From the NCBI GenBank assembly GCA_035501935.1, contig DATJVC010000021.1:1-50131 (forward strand): a stretch of DNA of 50,131 nt. Direction: 5' to 3'. The stretch's first letter is position 1; every line of letters starts with the position of its first letter. The position numbers were made by a program, and so were the translations under genes. Positions 18,978 to 27,052 of this stretch are shown here, in pieces. The notes below the pieces were generated by a model that was not told the DNA's origin, ran no database searches, and saw only the letters and a list, made by a program, of their open reading frames with translations. This DNA comes from Gammaproteobacteria bacterium (GTDB lineage Bacteria; Pseudomonadota; Gammaproteobacteria; JAJPIJ01).

Positions 18978-19283
18978 TTGAACCGTAAATACTGCCTGTT
19001 GATTCTCTGCTGCATGGCGGTGTTCCCGCCTGTTTTGTCTGCTGCGGCTGGCGGCACCCATCGGTCTGCCCAGGGGACCGACCGTTCTGCGTCAACGGCG
19101 ATCGAAGCGCCGCCCGCGTCGCCGGATGAGGGTGCAATATACCGCTGCTGCACCTCCTCCGGGATGTTCCCCCGCTATGTGAATCCTGATGACCGGCCGA
19201 GGGCGGCAGCCAGGGAAGGCGGCTTTTGTCTGGCGGTCATGCCCACGGGCCAGCATATCCCCGGCATCGTCTGCCACGGCTGA
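18978..19283 (+). CDS. Small exported cysteine-containing protein, unknown
   Basis: A 101-residue protein I do not recognise. If it starts at TTG 18978, which has GGAGGTG 3-9 bases upstream, it begins MNRKYCLLILCCMAVFPPV with LSAAAGG as a likely signal-peptidase site. In-frame GTG codons at 18966 and 18972 are alternatives but overlap that ribosome-binding site. The mature part is a disordered Ser/Thr/Pro/Ala stretch followed by a compact end with four cysteines (YRCCTSSGMFPRYVNP, GGFCLAV, GIVCHG), which could form two disulphides. It stands alone on the plus strand between two minus-strand genes. Reality rests on the ribosome-binding site, signal peptide and codon use. Confidence 0.55.
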   Translation: MNRKYCLLILCCMAVFPPVLSAAAGGTHRSAQGTDRSASTAIEAPPASPDEGAIYRCCTSSGMFPRYVNPDDRPRAAAREGGFCLAVMPTGQHIPGIVCHG

Positions 19284-19321
19284 AAGAATGATGAAAAACC
19301 ATTACACTTGACATCACTTCA

Positions 19322-20980
19322 TCAGGCGCCGGCGTTCTGGCGGGGGGGTTCGTAGGCCACGACGCGGTTGCGACCGCTGTCTTTGGCTTTGTAGAGAGCG
19401 ATATCAGCAGCCTGCAGCAATTGCCTGCTCGTTTTGCCGTGCATGGGAAATGTCGCAACGCCGATGGATATCGTGCCTCGCAGAACCAATCGTTCATGCT
19501 GCACCTGTGAGGATTCAACGGTGGAACGCAATTGCTCCATGCGCTGCATGGCATGAAACAGGGAGGTTGCGGGAAGCACTACCACGAATTCCTCTCCGCC
19601 ATATCTGCAGACGACGTCCTCTGTGCGCGTGAAGTCGCGCAACAAAGTAGCCAGCGACCGCAGCATGATGTCTCCAGCGGCGTGGCCATGCGTGTCATTC
19701 AAGCGCTTGAAGTGATCGATGTCCAGCATGGCCAGGCTCAACGGACTTTGTTCGCGCCCCGCCCTCGATAATTCACGATCGAGTGTTTCCTCAAGATAGC
19801 GGCGGTTGAACAATCCGGTCAGGGGATCCCGGATGACCTCCTCGCGCAATTTGGTTTGCAACGCCTCGTTTTCGGCGAGTTGCGCCCGCAAGCGTTCGTT
19901 ATATTCCTGAATAATCCATTTTTGTTTATTCAAACGACGGTTGAATGACCACAGCATCAGAATCGCTGCGCCGGCGGCGAGAACCATTGCCAGAGTGGCG
20001 CCAAGTACCCGTTGCAGCTTCTCGATTGATGGCGTCGCGGTGGGATCATAAAGAAACCCCTCCAGCGAATAATCACGATTCAATTGACCAAGCTGGACGT
20101 AGGTATCGGCGATGTTTTTCCATCGGCCCGGGTTCATATGCCCGATCTCGATGAGATCGGGCAGCAATAATTCCTTCATGGCCTGATATTCAAATCGCAA
20201 ATGTTCCGGCGTGCTGGTCGTTCCATATTGCCGGATGATGTTGATGGTCTCATCCGGATGGGACATGGCATATTCCCATCCTTTTATGCTGGCCTGCCGG
20301 AATGCCGCGACGCGATCCGGATGCGCGCTTATTTCCTGTTCCGAAGTGAAAAGATTGTCGCCATAGAAATCTATCCCGTAATGCAACGGACGGAAAAGCC
20401 GTATCGGAAACTGGTGTTCGCGAAAAAAGAAGGGCTGATCGGTAATATAGCCGGACAGGGCGTCCAACCTGCCGTCCATCAATGCTTCTTTGTCATCGGT
20501 CTGATCCAGAAATCTGAACTTATCCAGCGACCCGGCCTCGTTCAGCAACATGGGCTTGATGGACGGCGTACTGGCGCTGTCCATGATGGTCCGGTTGACG
20601 AGCATTTGCGGCGTGACGATATCCGAGTCTTGCGCAACGATTAACACGTCTGGGGAATGCTGAAAAATAACCCCCAGAATGACCACTGGTTTGCCGTGGT
20701 AACGGTCGAGGAGCAAACCGGCGGAACCCGTGCCATATTGAGCCCGGTCGGAGATGACTTCATTGACAAAATCAACGCCGGGGCCGCCTTCGCGGATTTC
20801 AACGTCCAATCCAGCGTCGCGATAATAGCCCTTGTCTCTTGCGACGTAATAGCCGGCAAATTGATAGGAGTGAAACCACTTGAGTTGCAGCGCGACACGC
20901 TCAACGGCCCATGCCGGCATGGGTTGCGCAGCAAAAAAGATCGTGAAACAACAAAACAGGATCGAGCGCATGGCCCTCAT
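19322..20980 (-). CDS. Periplasmic NMT1/THI5-type sensor fused to diguanylate cyclase
   Basis: A 552-residue signalling protein. A signal peptide or first membrane segment (about 5-25, ending PAWA) leads into an NMT1/THI5-like substrate-binding domain (about 28-250: VALQLKWFHSYQFAGYYVA, GYYRDAGLDVEI, YGTGSAGLLLDRY). A transmembrane helix spans about 326-345, a short coiled coil about 350-380, and a GGDEF domain begins at DPLTGLFNRRYLEE (385) with active site GGEEF (461-465). An inhibitory-site RxxD (Arg452-Asp455) sits five residues before the active site, so the cyclase looks active and product-regulated. It would make cyclic di-GMP in response to a pyrimidine-like or other small periplasmic ligand; the ligand is unknown. 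It is divergent from phaA. An in-frame ATG at 20971 is an alternative start. Confidence 0.88.
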   Translation of the reverse strand: MRAMRSILFCCFTIFFAAQPMPAWAVERVALQLKWFHSYQFAGYYVARDKGYYRDAGLDVEIREGGPGVDFVNEVISDRAQYGTGSAGLLLDRYHGKPVVILGVIFQHSPDVLIVAQDSDIVTPQMLVNRTIMDSASTPSIKPMLLNEAGSLDKFRFLDQTDDKEALMDGRLDALSGYITDQPFFFREHQFPIRLFRPLHYGIDFYGDNLFTSEQEISAHPDRVAAFRQASIKGWEYAMSHPDETINIIRQYGTTSTPEHLRFEYQAMKELLLPDLIEIGHMNPGRWKNIADTYVQLGQLNRDYSLEGFLYDPTATPSIEKLQRVLGATLAMVLAAGAAILMLWSFNRRLNKQKWIIQEYNERLRAQLAENEALQTKLREEVIRDPLTGLFNRRYLEETLDRELSRAGREQSPLSLAMLDIDHFKRLNDTHGHAAGDIMLRSLATLLRDFTRTEDVVCRYGGEEFVVVLPATSLFHAMQRMEQLRSTVESSQVQHERLVLRGTISIGVATFPMHGKTSRQLLQAADIALYKAKDSGRNRVVAYEPPRQNAGA

Positions 20981-21163
20981 AGTGAGAACTTTAACTTATC
21001 CACCGCCACCAGACGCGAATTTGCGCTCGCTGCCCGATGACAGCGGGCAACCAAAAATCATAAGCAGGCAGATCACACAACGATCAGGACGATTGACCCC
21101 GGTACTATTGAGTCACAACATGCCCCTATAGCACAGACAGGTACTTTTTGTTACCATTTCTTG

Positions 21164-21190
21164 TGCAGTGCAGCGAACAATAATGCTGCA
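21164..21190. promoter_or_regulatory. Candidate PhaR operator upstream of phaA
   Basis: Two overlapping dyads: TGC-AGT-GCA at 21164-21172, and the inverted repeat TGCAGC (21169-21174) / GCTGCA (21185-21190) with a 10-base AT-rich spacer. They lie 60-87 bases before the phaA ATG. The 9-mer TGCAGTGCA recurs in front of phaE, and the same TGC-N3-GCA pattern occurs twice on the phasin promoter at 26236. PhaR of related systems is reported to bind TGC/GCA-type dyads. Binding here is inferred. Confidence 0.55.
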
Positions 21191-21250
21191 ACCCTTTATC
21201 GTGTAATGTAATGTGATGTATACCAATTTTGACCCTGAGTGGAAAAGAGC

Positions 21251-22429
21251 ATGCAAAACGTAGTCATTGTCGCGGCAGGACGCACCGCTATCGGCAATTT
21301 TTTCGGCGCGTTCGCGGATATGCCGGCCGCACAGCTCGGCGCCAAGGTCATCGCCGCCCTGCTCAAGCAAACCAACCTCAAACCCGAACAAATCGATGAA
21401 GTCATTCTGGGCCAGGTATTGACCGCCGGGGTTGGAATGAACCCCGCGCGGCAGGCGGCGATCTATGCCGGCCTTCCGCACACCATCCCATCATTGAACA
21501 TCAACAAGGTCTGCGGTTCCGGTCTCAAGGCCGTGGCGCTGGCCGCACAGGCCATCCGCGCGGGCGACGCCGAGATCATCATCGCCGGCGGTCAGGAGAA
21601 CATGACCCTTGCCCCGCACCTGCTGCCCAAATCGCGCGTCGGCACCAAGATGGGCGACTGGCCGCTGAAAGACCACATGATCAACGAAGGCCTGACCGAC
21701 GTCTTCAACAACTACCACATGGGCATAACCGCCGAGAACATCGCCAAGCAATATGGGTTCACCCGCGAGGCTCAGGACAAGTTTGCCGCCGCTTCGCAAC
21801 AAAAGGCCGAGGCGGCGCAGAAGGCCGGCAGGTTCAACGACGAGATCATCCCCGTTGAAATCCCGCAAAAGAAGGGTGAACCGCTCATCATCAACAAGGA
21901 TGAATTTCCGCGTCACGGCACCACCGTCGAGACGCTCGGCAAATTGCGACCAGCCTTCGACAAGGACGGCACGGTCACGGCGGGCAACGCCTCCGGCATA
22001 AACGATGGCGCCGCCGCGGTCATCGTCATGAGCGAAAAAAAGGCCGGGGAACTGAACCTGAAGCCGCTGGCCAAGATCGTGGCTTATGCCACTGCCGGCG
22101 TCGATCCGAAAATCATGGGCACCGGTCCCATCCCGGCCACCAGGCGCTGCCTGCAAAAGGCCGGCTGGTCGGTGACCGATCTCGATCTGGTGGAAGCCAA
22201 CGAGGCCTTCGCCGCCCAGGCCATGTCCGTGGACAAGGAGTTGGGGTGGGACACAAACAAGGTCAACGTCAACGGCGGCGCCATCGCCTTGGGTCATCCC
22301 ATCGGGGCGTCGGGTTGCCGTGTGCTGGTCACCCTGCTGCATGAAATGAAACGCCGCGATGCCAGAAAGGGCCTCGCCACGCTGTGCATCGGCGGCGGCC
22401 AGGGCGTGGCGCTGGCAGTGGAAAGATAG
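21251..22429 (+). CDS. phaA: Acetyl-CoA acetyltransferase (beta-ketothiolase)
   Basis: A 392-residue biosynthetic thiolase that condenses two acetyl-CoA to acetoacetyl-CoA, the first step of polyhydroxybutyrate synthesis. The nucleophile is Cys88 in NKVCGSG; the second-site residues are in [14 protein letters not shown] (His) and CIGGGQG (Cys). [10 protein letters not shown] and [12 protein letters not shown] are typical thiolase landmarks. Length equals the usual 390-393. The start at 21251 begins the conserved fold and has GAAAAGAG upstream; an in-frame GTG at 21239 would only add four residues. It heads phaA-phaB-phaR on the plus strand. Confidence 0.95.
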   Translation: MQNVVIVAAGRTAIGNFFGAFADMPAAQLGAKVIAALLKQTNLKPEQIDEVILGQVLTAGVGMNPARQAAIYAGLPHTIPSLNINKVCGSGLKAVALAAQAIRAGDAEIIIAGGQENMTLAPHLLPKSRVGTKMGDWPLKDHMINEGLTDVFNNYHMGITAENIAKQYGFTREAQDKFAAASQQKAEAAQKAGRFNDEIIPVEIPQKKGEPLIINKDEFPRHGTTVETLGKLRPAFDKDGTVTAGNASGINDGAAAVIVMSEKKAGELNLKPLAKIVAYATAGVDPKIMGTGPIPATRRCLQKAGWSVTDLDLVEANEAFAAQAMSVDKELGWDTNKVNVNGGAIALGHPIGASGCRVLVTLLHEMKRRDARKGLATLCIGGGQGVALAVER

Positions 22430-22432
22430 ACC

Positions 22433-23176
22433 TTGAAGACGTCACTGCAAGGCAAGGTCGCCGTCGTCACCGGAGGCACAGGCGGCATCGGCACGGCGAT
22501 TTGCAAGCAGCTTGCGGATTCCGGCGCCAAGATCGCCATCAACTATCGCAACGAGGACAAGCTCAAAAAAATGCAGGCGGCGTGCGAGGGCTATACCTTT
22601 CATCCCTTCAAGGCCGACGTCACTGATTTTGAAAGTTGCAAAAAATTCATCGGGGCCGTGGAGAAAAACATCGGCCCGGTTGATATCCTGGTCAACTGCG
22701 CCGGCATCACAATGGACACGACCTTGCGCAAGATGACCAAGGAACAATGGGATGGTGTACTGACCACCAATCTCGACAGCGTTTTCAACATGAGCCGCCA
22801 TGTCGTGCAAGGCATGACGGATAGGGGTTTCGGCCGCATCATCAACATCTCCTCGATCAACGGCCAGAAGGGCCAGCTCGGCCAGACCAACTACTCGGCA
22901 GCCAAGGCCGGCATGCACGGCTTTACCATGGCGCTTGCGCAGGAAGTGGCGCGCAGGGGCGTGACGGTCAACACCGTTTCTCCAGGTTATATCGCCACTG
23001 AGATGGTGATGGCGGTGCCGGAGGACATTCGCAAACAAATCATCGCACAGATCCCGGTCGGCCGGCTGGGCAAGCCGGAAGAGATCGCCTGCGTGGTGGA
23101 TTTTCTATGTGCGCCGGAAGCGGCTTTTATCACCGGTGCCAACATTTCCGCCAATGGCGGACAACACATGATGTAA
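22433..23176 (+). CDS. phaB: Acetoacetyl-CoA reductase
   Basis: A 247-residue SDR that reduces acetoacetyl-CoA to (R)-3-hydroxybutyryl-CoA with NADPH, giving the monomer for PHA synthase. It has TGGTGGIGTAI (cofactor loop), INYRNEDK, NCAGITMDTTLRKM, INISSINGQKGQLGQTNYSAAKAG with the catalytic Ser and Tyr-x3-Lys, and SPGYIATEMV. The INGQKGQ-GQTNYSAAKAG stretch is characteristic of PhaB against FabG. The start is TTG at 22433, 3 bases after the phaA stop; no ATG lies before the conserved fold, and such tight spacing suggests translational coupling to phaA. Confidence 0.93.
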   Translation: MKTSLQGKVAVVTGGTGGIGTAICKQLADSGAKIAINYRNEDKLKKMQAACEGYTFHPFKADVTDFESCKKFIGAVEKNIGPVDILVNCAGITMDTTLRKMTKEQWDGVLTTNLDSVFNMSRHVVQGMTDRGFGRIINISSINGQKGQLGQTNYSAAKAGMHGFTMALAQEVARRGVTVNTVSPGYIATEMVMAVPEDIRKQIIAQIPVGRLGKPEEIACVVDFLCAPEAAFITGANISANGGQHMM

Positions 23177-23192
23177 CTGGTGGGGGGCAACC

Positions 23193-23708
23193 ATGGCTGA
23201 AAAACGCATTATCAAAAAATATCCCAACCGCCGTCTGTACGATACGACGGAAAGCAAATACATCACGCTGGAGGACGTGCGCCATCTGATCATGCAGGGC
23301 GTGCCATTCTGCGTGGTTGACAAACAGACGGAGGAAGACATCACGCGCAGCATCCTCCTGCAAATCATCATTGAGCAGGAGGAAGTGGGGGCATCACCCC
23401 TTTTTTCCACCGACGCCTTGCAGCAGTTGATTGGCTTCTATGGCAAGTCGCTGCAAAATATGGCGGCCCAGTATATCCAGCAGAGCCTCTCATTATTCAC
23501 CAACCAGCAGCAACGCCTGGGCGAACAAATGACCCGCGCCGTCAGCAATAACCCGATGACTGCGTGGAGTAAAATGACCGAACAAAACCTCGAACTCTGG
23601 CAGCGCATGCAAAACGAATTTCTAAAGGCGGCCGGCATGCCAGTGAGTTCCGGCTCCAGCACCACCGGTACCGCCACCACCCCCACAGAAACTCCTCCCA
23701 AAGACTGA
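23193..23708 (+). CDS. phaR: PHA synthesis repressor / granule-responsive regulator
   Basis: A 171-residue protein. The first 60 residues are the PHB accumulation-regulatory DNA-binding domain (RIIKKYPNRRLYDTTESKYI, VRHLIMQG). The middle is the PHB_acc domain (FSTDALQQLIGFYGKSLQNM and a helical QQSLSLFTNQQQRLGEQM), which is thought to bind polymer or granules, and the tail is a disordered Ser/Thr/Pro stretch. In known systems PhaR represses phasin and phaR genes until granules form and titrate it away. It follows phaB by 16 bases. The TGC-N3-GCA dyads before phaA, phaE and the phasin gene in this window are its likely targets. Confidence 0.92.
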   Translation: MAEKRIIKKYPNRRLYDTTESKYITLEDVRHLIMQGVPFCVVDKQTEEDITRSILLQIIIEQEEVGASPLFSTDALQQLIGFYGKSLQNMAAQYIQQSLSLFTNQQQRLGEQMTRAVSNNPMTAWSKMTEQNLELWQRMQNEFLKAAGMPVSSGSSTTGTATTPTETPPKD

Positions 23709-23780
23709 AGCGTTTCAACAAAACGGACCGCGGGAGACCTGATTGGCGCCGTCAGGTGGACCCCTGCCCAGTCCTGTGCG

Positions 23781-24086
23781 ATGACCACCGAACTTGTCTG
23801 CTGGAAATGCGGCCACATTCTGGGTGGCGCCGGCATATCCATCACCCGGCGTGATCACTGTCCCAAGTGCAATTCGGATCTGCATGTCTGCAAATTCTGT
23901 CAGTTCTACGATCTCCGCGCCGCCAGGGCGTGCCGAGAGCCCATCGCCGAGCCGGTGACGGACAAGGAACGCGCCAACTTCTGCGATTATTTCAAAGCCA
24001 AGCCCGGCGCCTTCCTCCCGCCAGACCAAACCAAAATTGAAAGCGCCCGCGCCCAACTGGACGCACTTTTCGGCCTCAAAAAATAA
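23781..24086 (+). CDS. Cysteine-rich zinc-ribbon protein, unknown function
   Basis: A 101-residue cytoplasmic protein with eight cysteines. They fall in CxxC pairs at Cys7/Cys10 (CWKC), Cys27/Cys30 (CPKC) and Cys37/Cys40 (CKFC), plus Cys51 and Cys68. The first two pairs look like a rubredoxin/zinc-ribbon knuckle pair; the second half (CQFYD, ARACREPIAEPV, NFCDYF) is a recurring conserved pattern of uncharacterised proteobacterial proteins, as far as I remember. It follows phaR by 72 bases in the same direction and ends inside a terminator hairpin, so it is probably the last gene of the phaABR transcript. A role in PHA metabolism is not shown by the sequence. Confidence 0.8.
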   Translation: MTTELVCWKCGHILGGAGISITRRDHCPKCNSDLHVCKFCQFYDLRAARACREPIAEPVTDKERANFCDYFKAKPGAFLPPDQTKIESARAQLDALFGLKK

Positions 24087-24120
24087 AGGCCCCGCCCGCG
24101 TTGCGCGGCCGGGGCCTTTA
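24084..24120. terminator. Bidirectional intrinsic terminator, phaABR side and pckG side
   Basis: TAAAGGCCCC (24084-24093) pairs with GGGGCCTTTA (24111-24120), a 10-pair stem with an additional GC-rich inner part and a loop around TTGC. A-tracts and T-tracts on either side of the stem serve as T-runs for both strands. It lies between the stop of the zinc-ribbon gene, which it overlaps by three bases, and the stop of the convergent pckG gene at 24141. Confidence 0.85.
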
Positions 24121-24140
24121 AGTTGTTATTGCAATTTCGC

Positions 24141-25988
24141 TCAGGCGGCTTTGTTGAGTTCCCAGGTGTCCGGTGAACGGTTGAGCCGCGATAACAGCAA
24201 CTCGCGTTCCAGTTCCAGTTCGCGGGGCAAACGATCGCCGAACCTGGCGAAAAACTCCTTCTGCTCTTCAGCCTCTGCACGGGCCTTCTCACGATCGATA
24301 TTCATGATCGAATAGTATTTCTCACGCGGGAAATCGAGCCCGTCCCAATTGAGCGCCGCGTGCGGCGGCAGCCAGCCGATCGGACTTTCCACGCCATGGG
24401 CGCGTCCCCTGCAGCGGTCCACGATCCACTTCAGCGCCCGCATGTTCTCGCCAAAACCCGGCCATACGAACTTGCCGTTCTCGTCCTTGCGGAACCAGTT
24501 GACACGGAAGATCAGCGGCGGCGTGGATACGCTCTGGCGGCCGATCTTGAGCCAGTGCGACCAGTAATCGGCCATGTTGTAACCGCAAAACGGCAGCATG
24601 GCCATCGGATCGCGGCGCATGGCGGCCTGGCCGACGGCGGCAGCGGTGGCCTCCGAACCCATGGTGGCGGCAAGATACACGCCGTGCTCCCAGGAATAAC
24701 TCTGGAACACCAGCGGGAAATTTTTGCTGACCCGGCCGCCGAAGACAAAGGCGCTGATCGGCACGCCGGCGGGATTCTCCCAGTTGGGATCGATGGATGG
24801 GCACTGTCCGGCGGGCGCGGTGAACCGCGCGTTGGGATGCGCAGCGGGGCCATCGCTCGCCGGCGTCCAATCCTTGCCTTTCCAGTCGATGAGATGCGCC
24901 GGCGATTGATCGGTCATGCCCTCCCACCACACGTCGCCGTCATCGGTCAGTGCGCAGTTGGTAAAGATACAATTCTGTTTCAACGTCAGCATGGCGTTGG
25001 GGTTGGAATGCATCGAGGTGCCCGGCGCCACGCCGAAGTAGCCGGCCTCGGGATTGATGGCGTAGAACTTGCCATCCTTGCCCGGCTTGATCCAGGCGAT
25101 GTCGTCGCCGATGGTGGTGACCTTCCAGCCCTTGAACCCGTCGACCGGCGGGATCAGCATGGCGAAGTTGGTCTTGCCGCAGGCGCTTGGGAACGCCGCC
25201 GCGACGTAGGTTTTTTCACCCTGTGGCGATTCGACGCCAAGGATCAGCATGTGCTCGGCCAGCCATCCCTGTTCCCGCCCCATGACCGAGGCGATGCGCA
25301 GCGCGAAGCACTTCTTGCCCAGCAACGCATTGCCGCCGTAGCCGGAACCATACGACCATATTTCCTGGGTTTCCGGGAAATGGGTGATGTATTTGGTGTC
25401 GTTGCACGGCCAGACGACATCCTTCTGGCCGGGTGCCAGCGGCGCGCCGACCGAGTGCACGCAGGGGACAAACTTTCCATGCTCGCCCAGCGCATCCAGT
25501 GCCTGCTGACCCATGCGGGTCATGATGCGCTGGTTGACGGCGACATAAGGTGAATCGCTGATTTCAACACCGATGTGTGAAATCCCCGAACCGATGGGGC
25601 CCATGCTGAATGGCACCACATACATGGTGCGGCCGCGCATGCAGCCGTCGAAAAGTTTATCGAGTATGCCGCGCATTTCCGCGGGATCCATCCAGTTGTT
25701 GGTGGGACCGGCGTCTTCTTTTCTGGCGCTGCAGATGAAGGTGCGATCTTCAACGCGTGCCACGTCGCTGGGACTGGAACGCGCAAGGAAACTACCGGGG
25801 CGTTTGGCGGGGTTGAGTTTGATAAAGGTGCCGGCCCTTACCAGTTCCTCGCAGAAGCGGTCATATTCCGCCTGCGTTCCATCACACCAATAAATTTTTT
25901 CCGGCTTGCAGCGGGCGGCAACATTATCCACCCACTTCAATAGTGCCTTGTTTTTGGTCCTCTTGCTGCCATCGTGCTGGACGGTCAT
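24141..25988 (-). CDS. pckG: Phosphoenolpyruvate carboxykinase (GTP)
   Basis: A 615-residue GTP-dependent PEP carboxykinase converting oxaloacetate and GTP to PEP, CO2 and GDP. The kinase-1a loop with the reactive cysteine is [12 protein letters not shown] (266-277, Cys270). Other landmarks are [15 protein letters not shown] (substrate Arg and Tyr region), the metal-site [22 protein letters not shown], and the GTP-specific [10 protein letters not shown] segment. Length agrees with the GTP class (about 600-620) and not with the 540-residue ATP class of E. coli. AGGAG lies 10 bases before the start. It lies alone between the phaABR unit and the phasin gene, linking TCA intermediates to gluconeogenesis. 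Confidence 0.95.
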   Translation of the reverse strand: MTVQHDGSKRTKNKALLKWVDNVAARCKPEKIYWCDGTQAEYDRFCEELVRAGTFIKLNPAKRPGSFLARSSPSDVARVEDRTFICSARKEDAGPTNNWMDPAEMRGILDKLFDGCMRGRTMYVVPFSMGPIGSGISHIGVEISDSPYVAVNQRIMTRMGQQALDALGEHGKFVPCVHSVGAPLAPGQKDVVWPCNDTKYITHFPETQEIWSYGSGYGGNALLGKKCFALRIASVMGREQGWLAEHMLILGVESPQGEKTYVAAAFPSACGKTNFAMLIPPVDGFKGWKVTTIGDDIAWIKPGKDGKFYAINPEAGYFGVAPGTSMHSNPNAMLTLKQNCIFTNCALTDDGDVWWEGMTDQSPAHLIDWKGKDWTPASDGPAAHPNARFTAPAGQCPSIDPNWENPAGVPISAFVFGGRVSKNFPLVFQSYSWEHGVYLAATMGSEATAAAVGQAAMRRDPMAMLPFCGYNMADYWSHWLKIGRQSVSTPPLIFRVNWFRKDENGKFVWPGFGENMRALKWIVDRCRGRAHGVESPIGWLPPHAALNWDGLDFPREKYYSIMNIDREKARAEAEEQKEFFARFGDRLPRELELERELLLSRLNRSPDTWELNKAA

Positions 25989-26207
25989 TGACGCGCTCCT
26001 AAAATTACTCGTTTAGTTAAAGTCTAAGTATGCGGAGGCTGCGCCCTCCCGCGCCAAATTTCAACATGCCACTCTAACTGAAACACTCCTGTTATATCAA
26101 GGGGTTACAATATTGATGCTGCTATGCACTGTAAGTCCGCCTGCCGCTTGAAAATTTGCTTGATCTGTCATAGGTGATGGTCAGTCGCGATTTGCGTGCA
26201 AGAGGTA
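25989..26207. other. pckG / phasin divergent spacer
   Basis: Part of a 315-base gene-free stretch. It holds the pckG leader with its ribosome-binding site and a small dyad GGAGG / CCTCC at 26034-26049. A single TGC-TAT-GCA match lies at 26120-26128, about 80 bases upstream of the phasin -35; this alone could be chance. No open frame with coding character was seen. The phasin promoter follows directly. Confidence 0.4.
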
Positions 26208-26236
26208 TTGACAAGGGGTAAAAATCCCGATATTGT
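26208..26236 (+). promoter_or_regulatory. Sigma70-type promoter of the phasin gene
   Basis: A perfect -35 TTGACA (26208-26213) and a -10 TATTGT (26231-26236) are separated by exactly 17 bases. Transcription would begin near 26243, giving a leader of about 60 bases before the ATG at 26304. The last base of the -10 is the first base of the first TGC-N3-GCA dyad. Confidence 0.75.
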
Positions 26237-26261
26237 GCGACGCAGCAAATGGTGCGGCGCA
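26236..26261. promoter_or_regulatory. Double TGC-N3-GCA operator on the phasin promoter
   Basis: TGC-GAC-GCA (26236-26244) and TGC-GGC-GCA (26253-26261) are two small palindromes with centres 17 bases apart. Together they make a larger dyad that begins at the -10 and covers the expected transcription start, the place where a repressor would block initiation. PhaR repression of phasin genes is established in other bacteria; that PhaR is the ligand here is inferred. Confidence 0.65.
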
Positions 26262-26303
26262 TCATTGTCAAGAATACTGAATGCCACCAATGAGGATGAA
26301 AAT

Positions 26304-26666
26304 ATGCAAAACGCCTTCGTAGAACAGTGGGAAGATTTCGGCAAGACCGCCTTGGAAGCAACCAAGGAACTCGAATCGATCAGCACCGGCCTGATCAGCA
26401 AGCTGACTGATATCCAGATGCAGATGCTGTCTCTTGCGCTGGAAGCAAACGTCAAGAACATCAATCTGGTCAGTGGCACACGCGACTACAAAGATTTGTT
26501 CGCGGCACAGGCCAAGCTGGCTTCCGAGTACAACGAGAAATTGTTCAGCAACGCCAAGAAGACCAGCGAAATCCTTAACGAGGCGCGCGCAGGATTGACT
26601 GAGTGGATGTCGACAGTAATGAAGACCACCGCCAAGAAATCCACCAACGGCCGCAAAGCCGCATAA
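26304..26666 (+). CDS. phaP: Phasin (PHA granule surface protein)
   Basis: A 120-residue all-helical protein, no signal peptide. Features: an N-terminal EQWEDFGKTALEATKELESI, a central amphipathic LTDIQMQMLSLALEANVKNINLV, SGTRDYKDLFAAQAKLASEYNEKL (a phasin-typical helix) and a basic tail ending in STNGRKAA that resembles Lys/Ala-rich phasin tails. Phasins cover the polymer granule and limit its size. GAGGATG lies 8 bases upstream of the ATG at 26304; an open frame extends to 26196 but that part carries the promoter. It has its own strong promoter and operator and a terminator, so it is probably a highly expressed single-gene transcript. Confidence 0.88.
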   Translation: MQNAFVEQWEDFGKTALEATKELESISTGLISKLTDIQMQMLSLALEANVKNINLVSGTRDYKDLFAAQAKLASEYNEKLFSNAKKTSEILNEARAGLTEWMSTVMKTTAKKSTNGRKAA

Positions 26667-26689
26667 GCATTTACGATTCTGACCTCCCT

Positions 26690-26734
26690 TCCCTTCATCC
26701 GACCCTCCCCGGGGCGGCTCTGAAGGGATTTTTT
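26690..26734 (+). terminator. Intrinsic terminator of the phasin gene
   Basis: TCCCTTCA (26690-26697) pairs with TGAAGGGA (26721-26728), with a GC-rich inner loop that can pair further, followed at once by six T. It lies 24 bases after the phasin stop and before the next gene in the same direction. Confidence 0.8.
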
Positions 26735-26789
26735 ATGGCTGCGTTTAAGTTGTACTATGCGTGCTATCACTGTCCCGAAGAGGCCGGCC

Positions 26790-27044
26790 ATGAAAATAAA
26801 ACTCGACATCAATGCCACGCCGAAGGAGCTTCGCGCCTTTTTCGGCATGCCGGATTTTGAGCCCCTGCAAAAGGAGTGGCTCGTCTATCTGCGGGAGAAA
26901 ATGAAGCAGGGCATGGAAAACTTTGATCCGGCCGCCCTGCTGTCCAATCCGGCCGGCTCCTTCAAGATGTTCGAAGAGATGCAGAAGGCTTTCTGGCAAC
27001 AATACGCCATGAGGGCCGGAGAAAAAACCGGGGAAGGTGCCTGA
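26790..27044 (+). CDS. Small DUF6489-like protein of the PHA cluster
   Basis: An 84-residue acidic/basic helical protein beginning MKIKLDINATPKELRAFFGMPD and ending in a run of helices rich in Met, Lys and Glu (MKQGMENFDPAALL, FKMFEEMQKAFWQQY). I recall this as an uncharacterised proteobacterial family (DUF6489) found near phasin genes; the family name is from memory. The start at 26790 is chosen for GAGG seven bases upstream and because the conserved segment begins there; an open frame to 26757 adds an unconvincing extension. It converges on phaC with 8 bases between. The length and helix pattern would suit a granule-surface or synthase-associated role, which is inference. Confidence 0.75.
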   Translation: MKIKLDINATPKELRAFFGMPDFEPLQKEWLVYLREKMKQGMENFDPAALLSNPAGSFKMFEEMQKAFWQQYAMRAGEKTGEGA

Positions 27045-27052
27045 ACCTGGTC

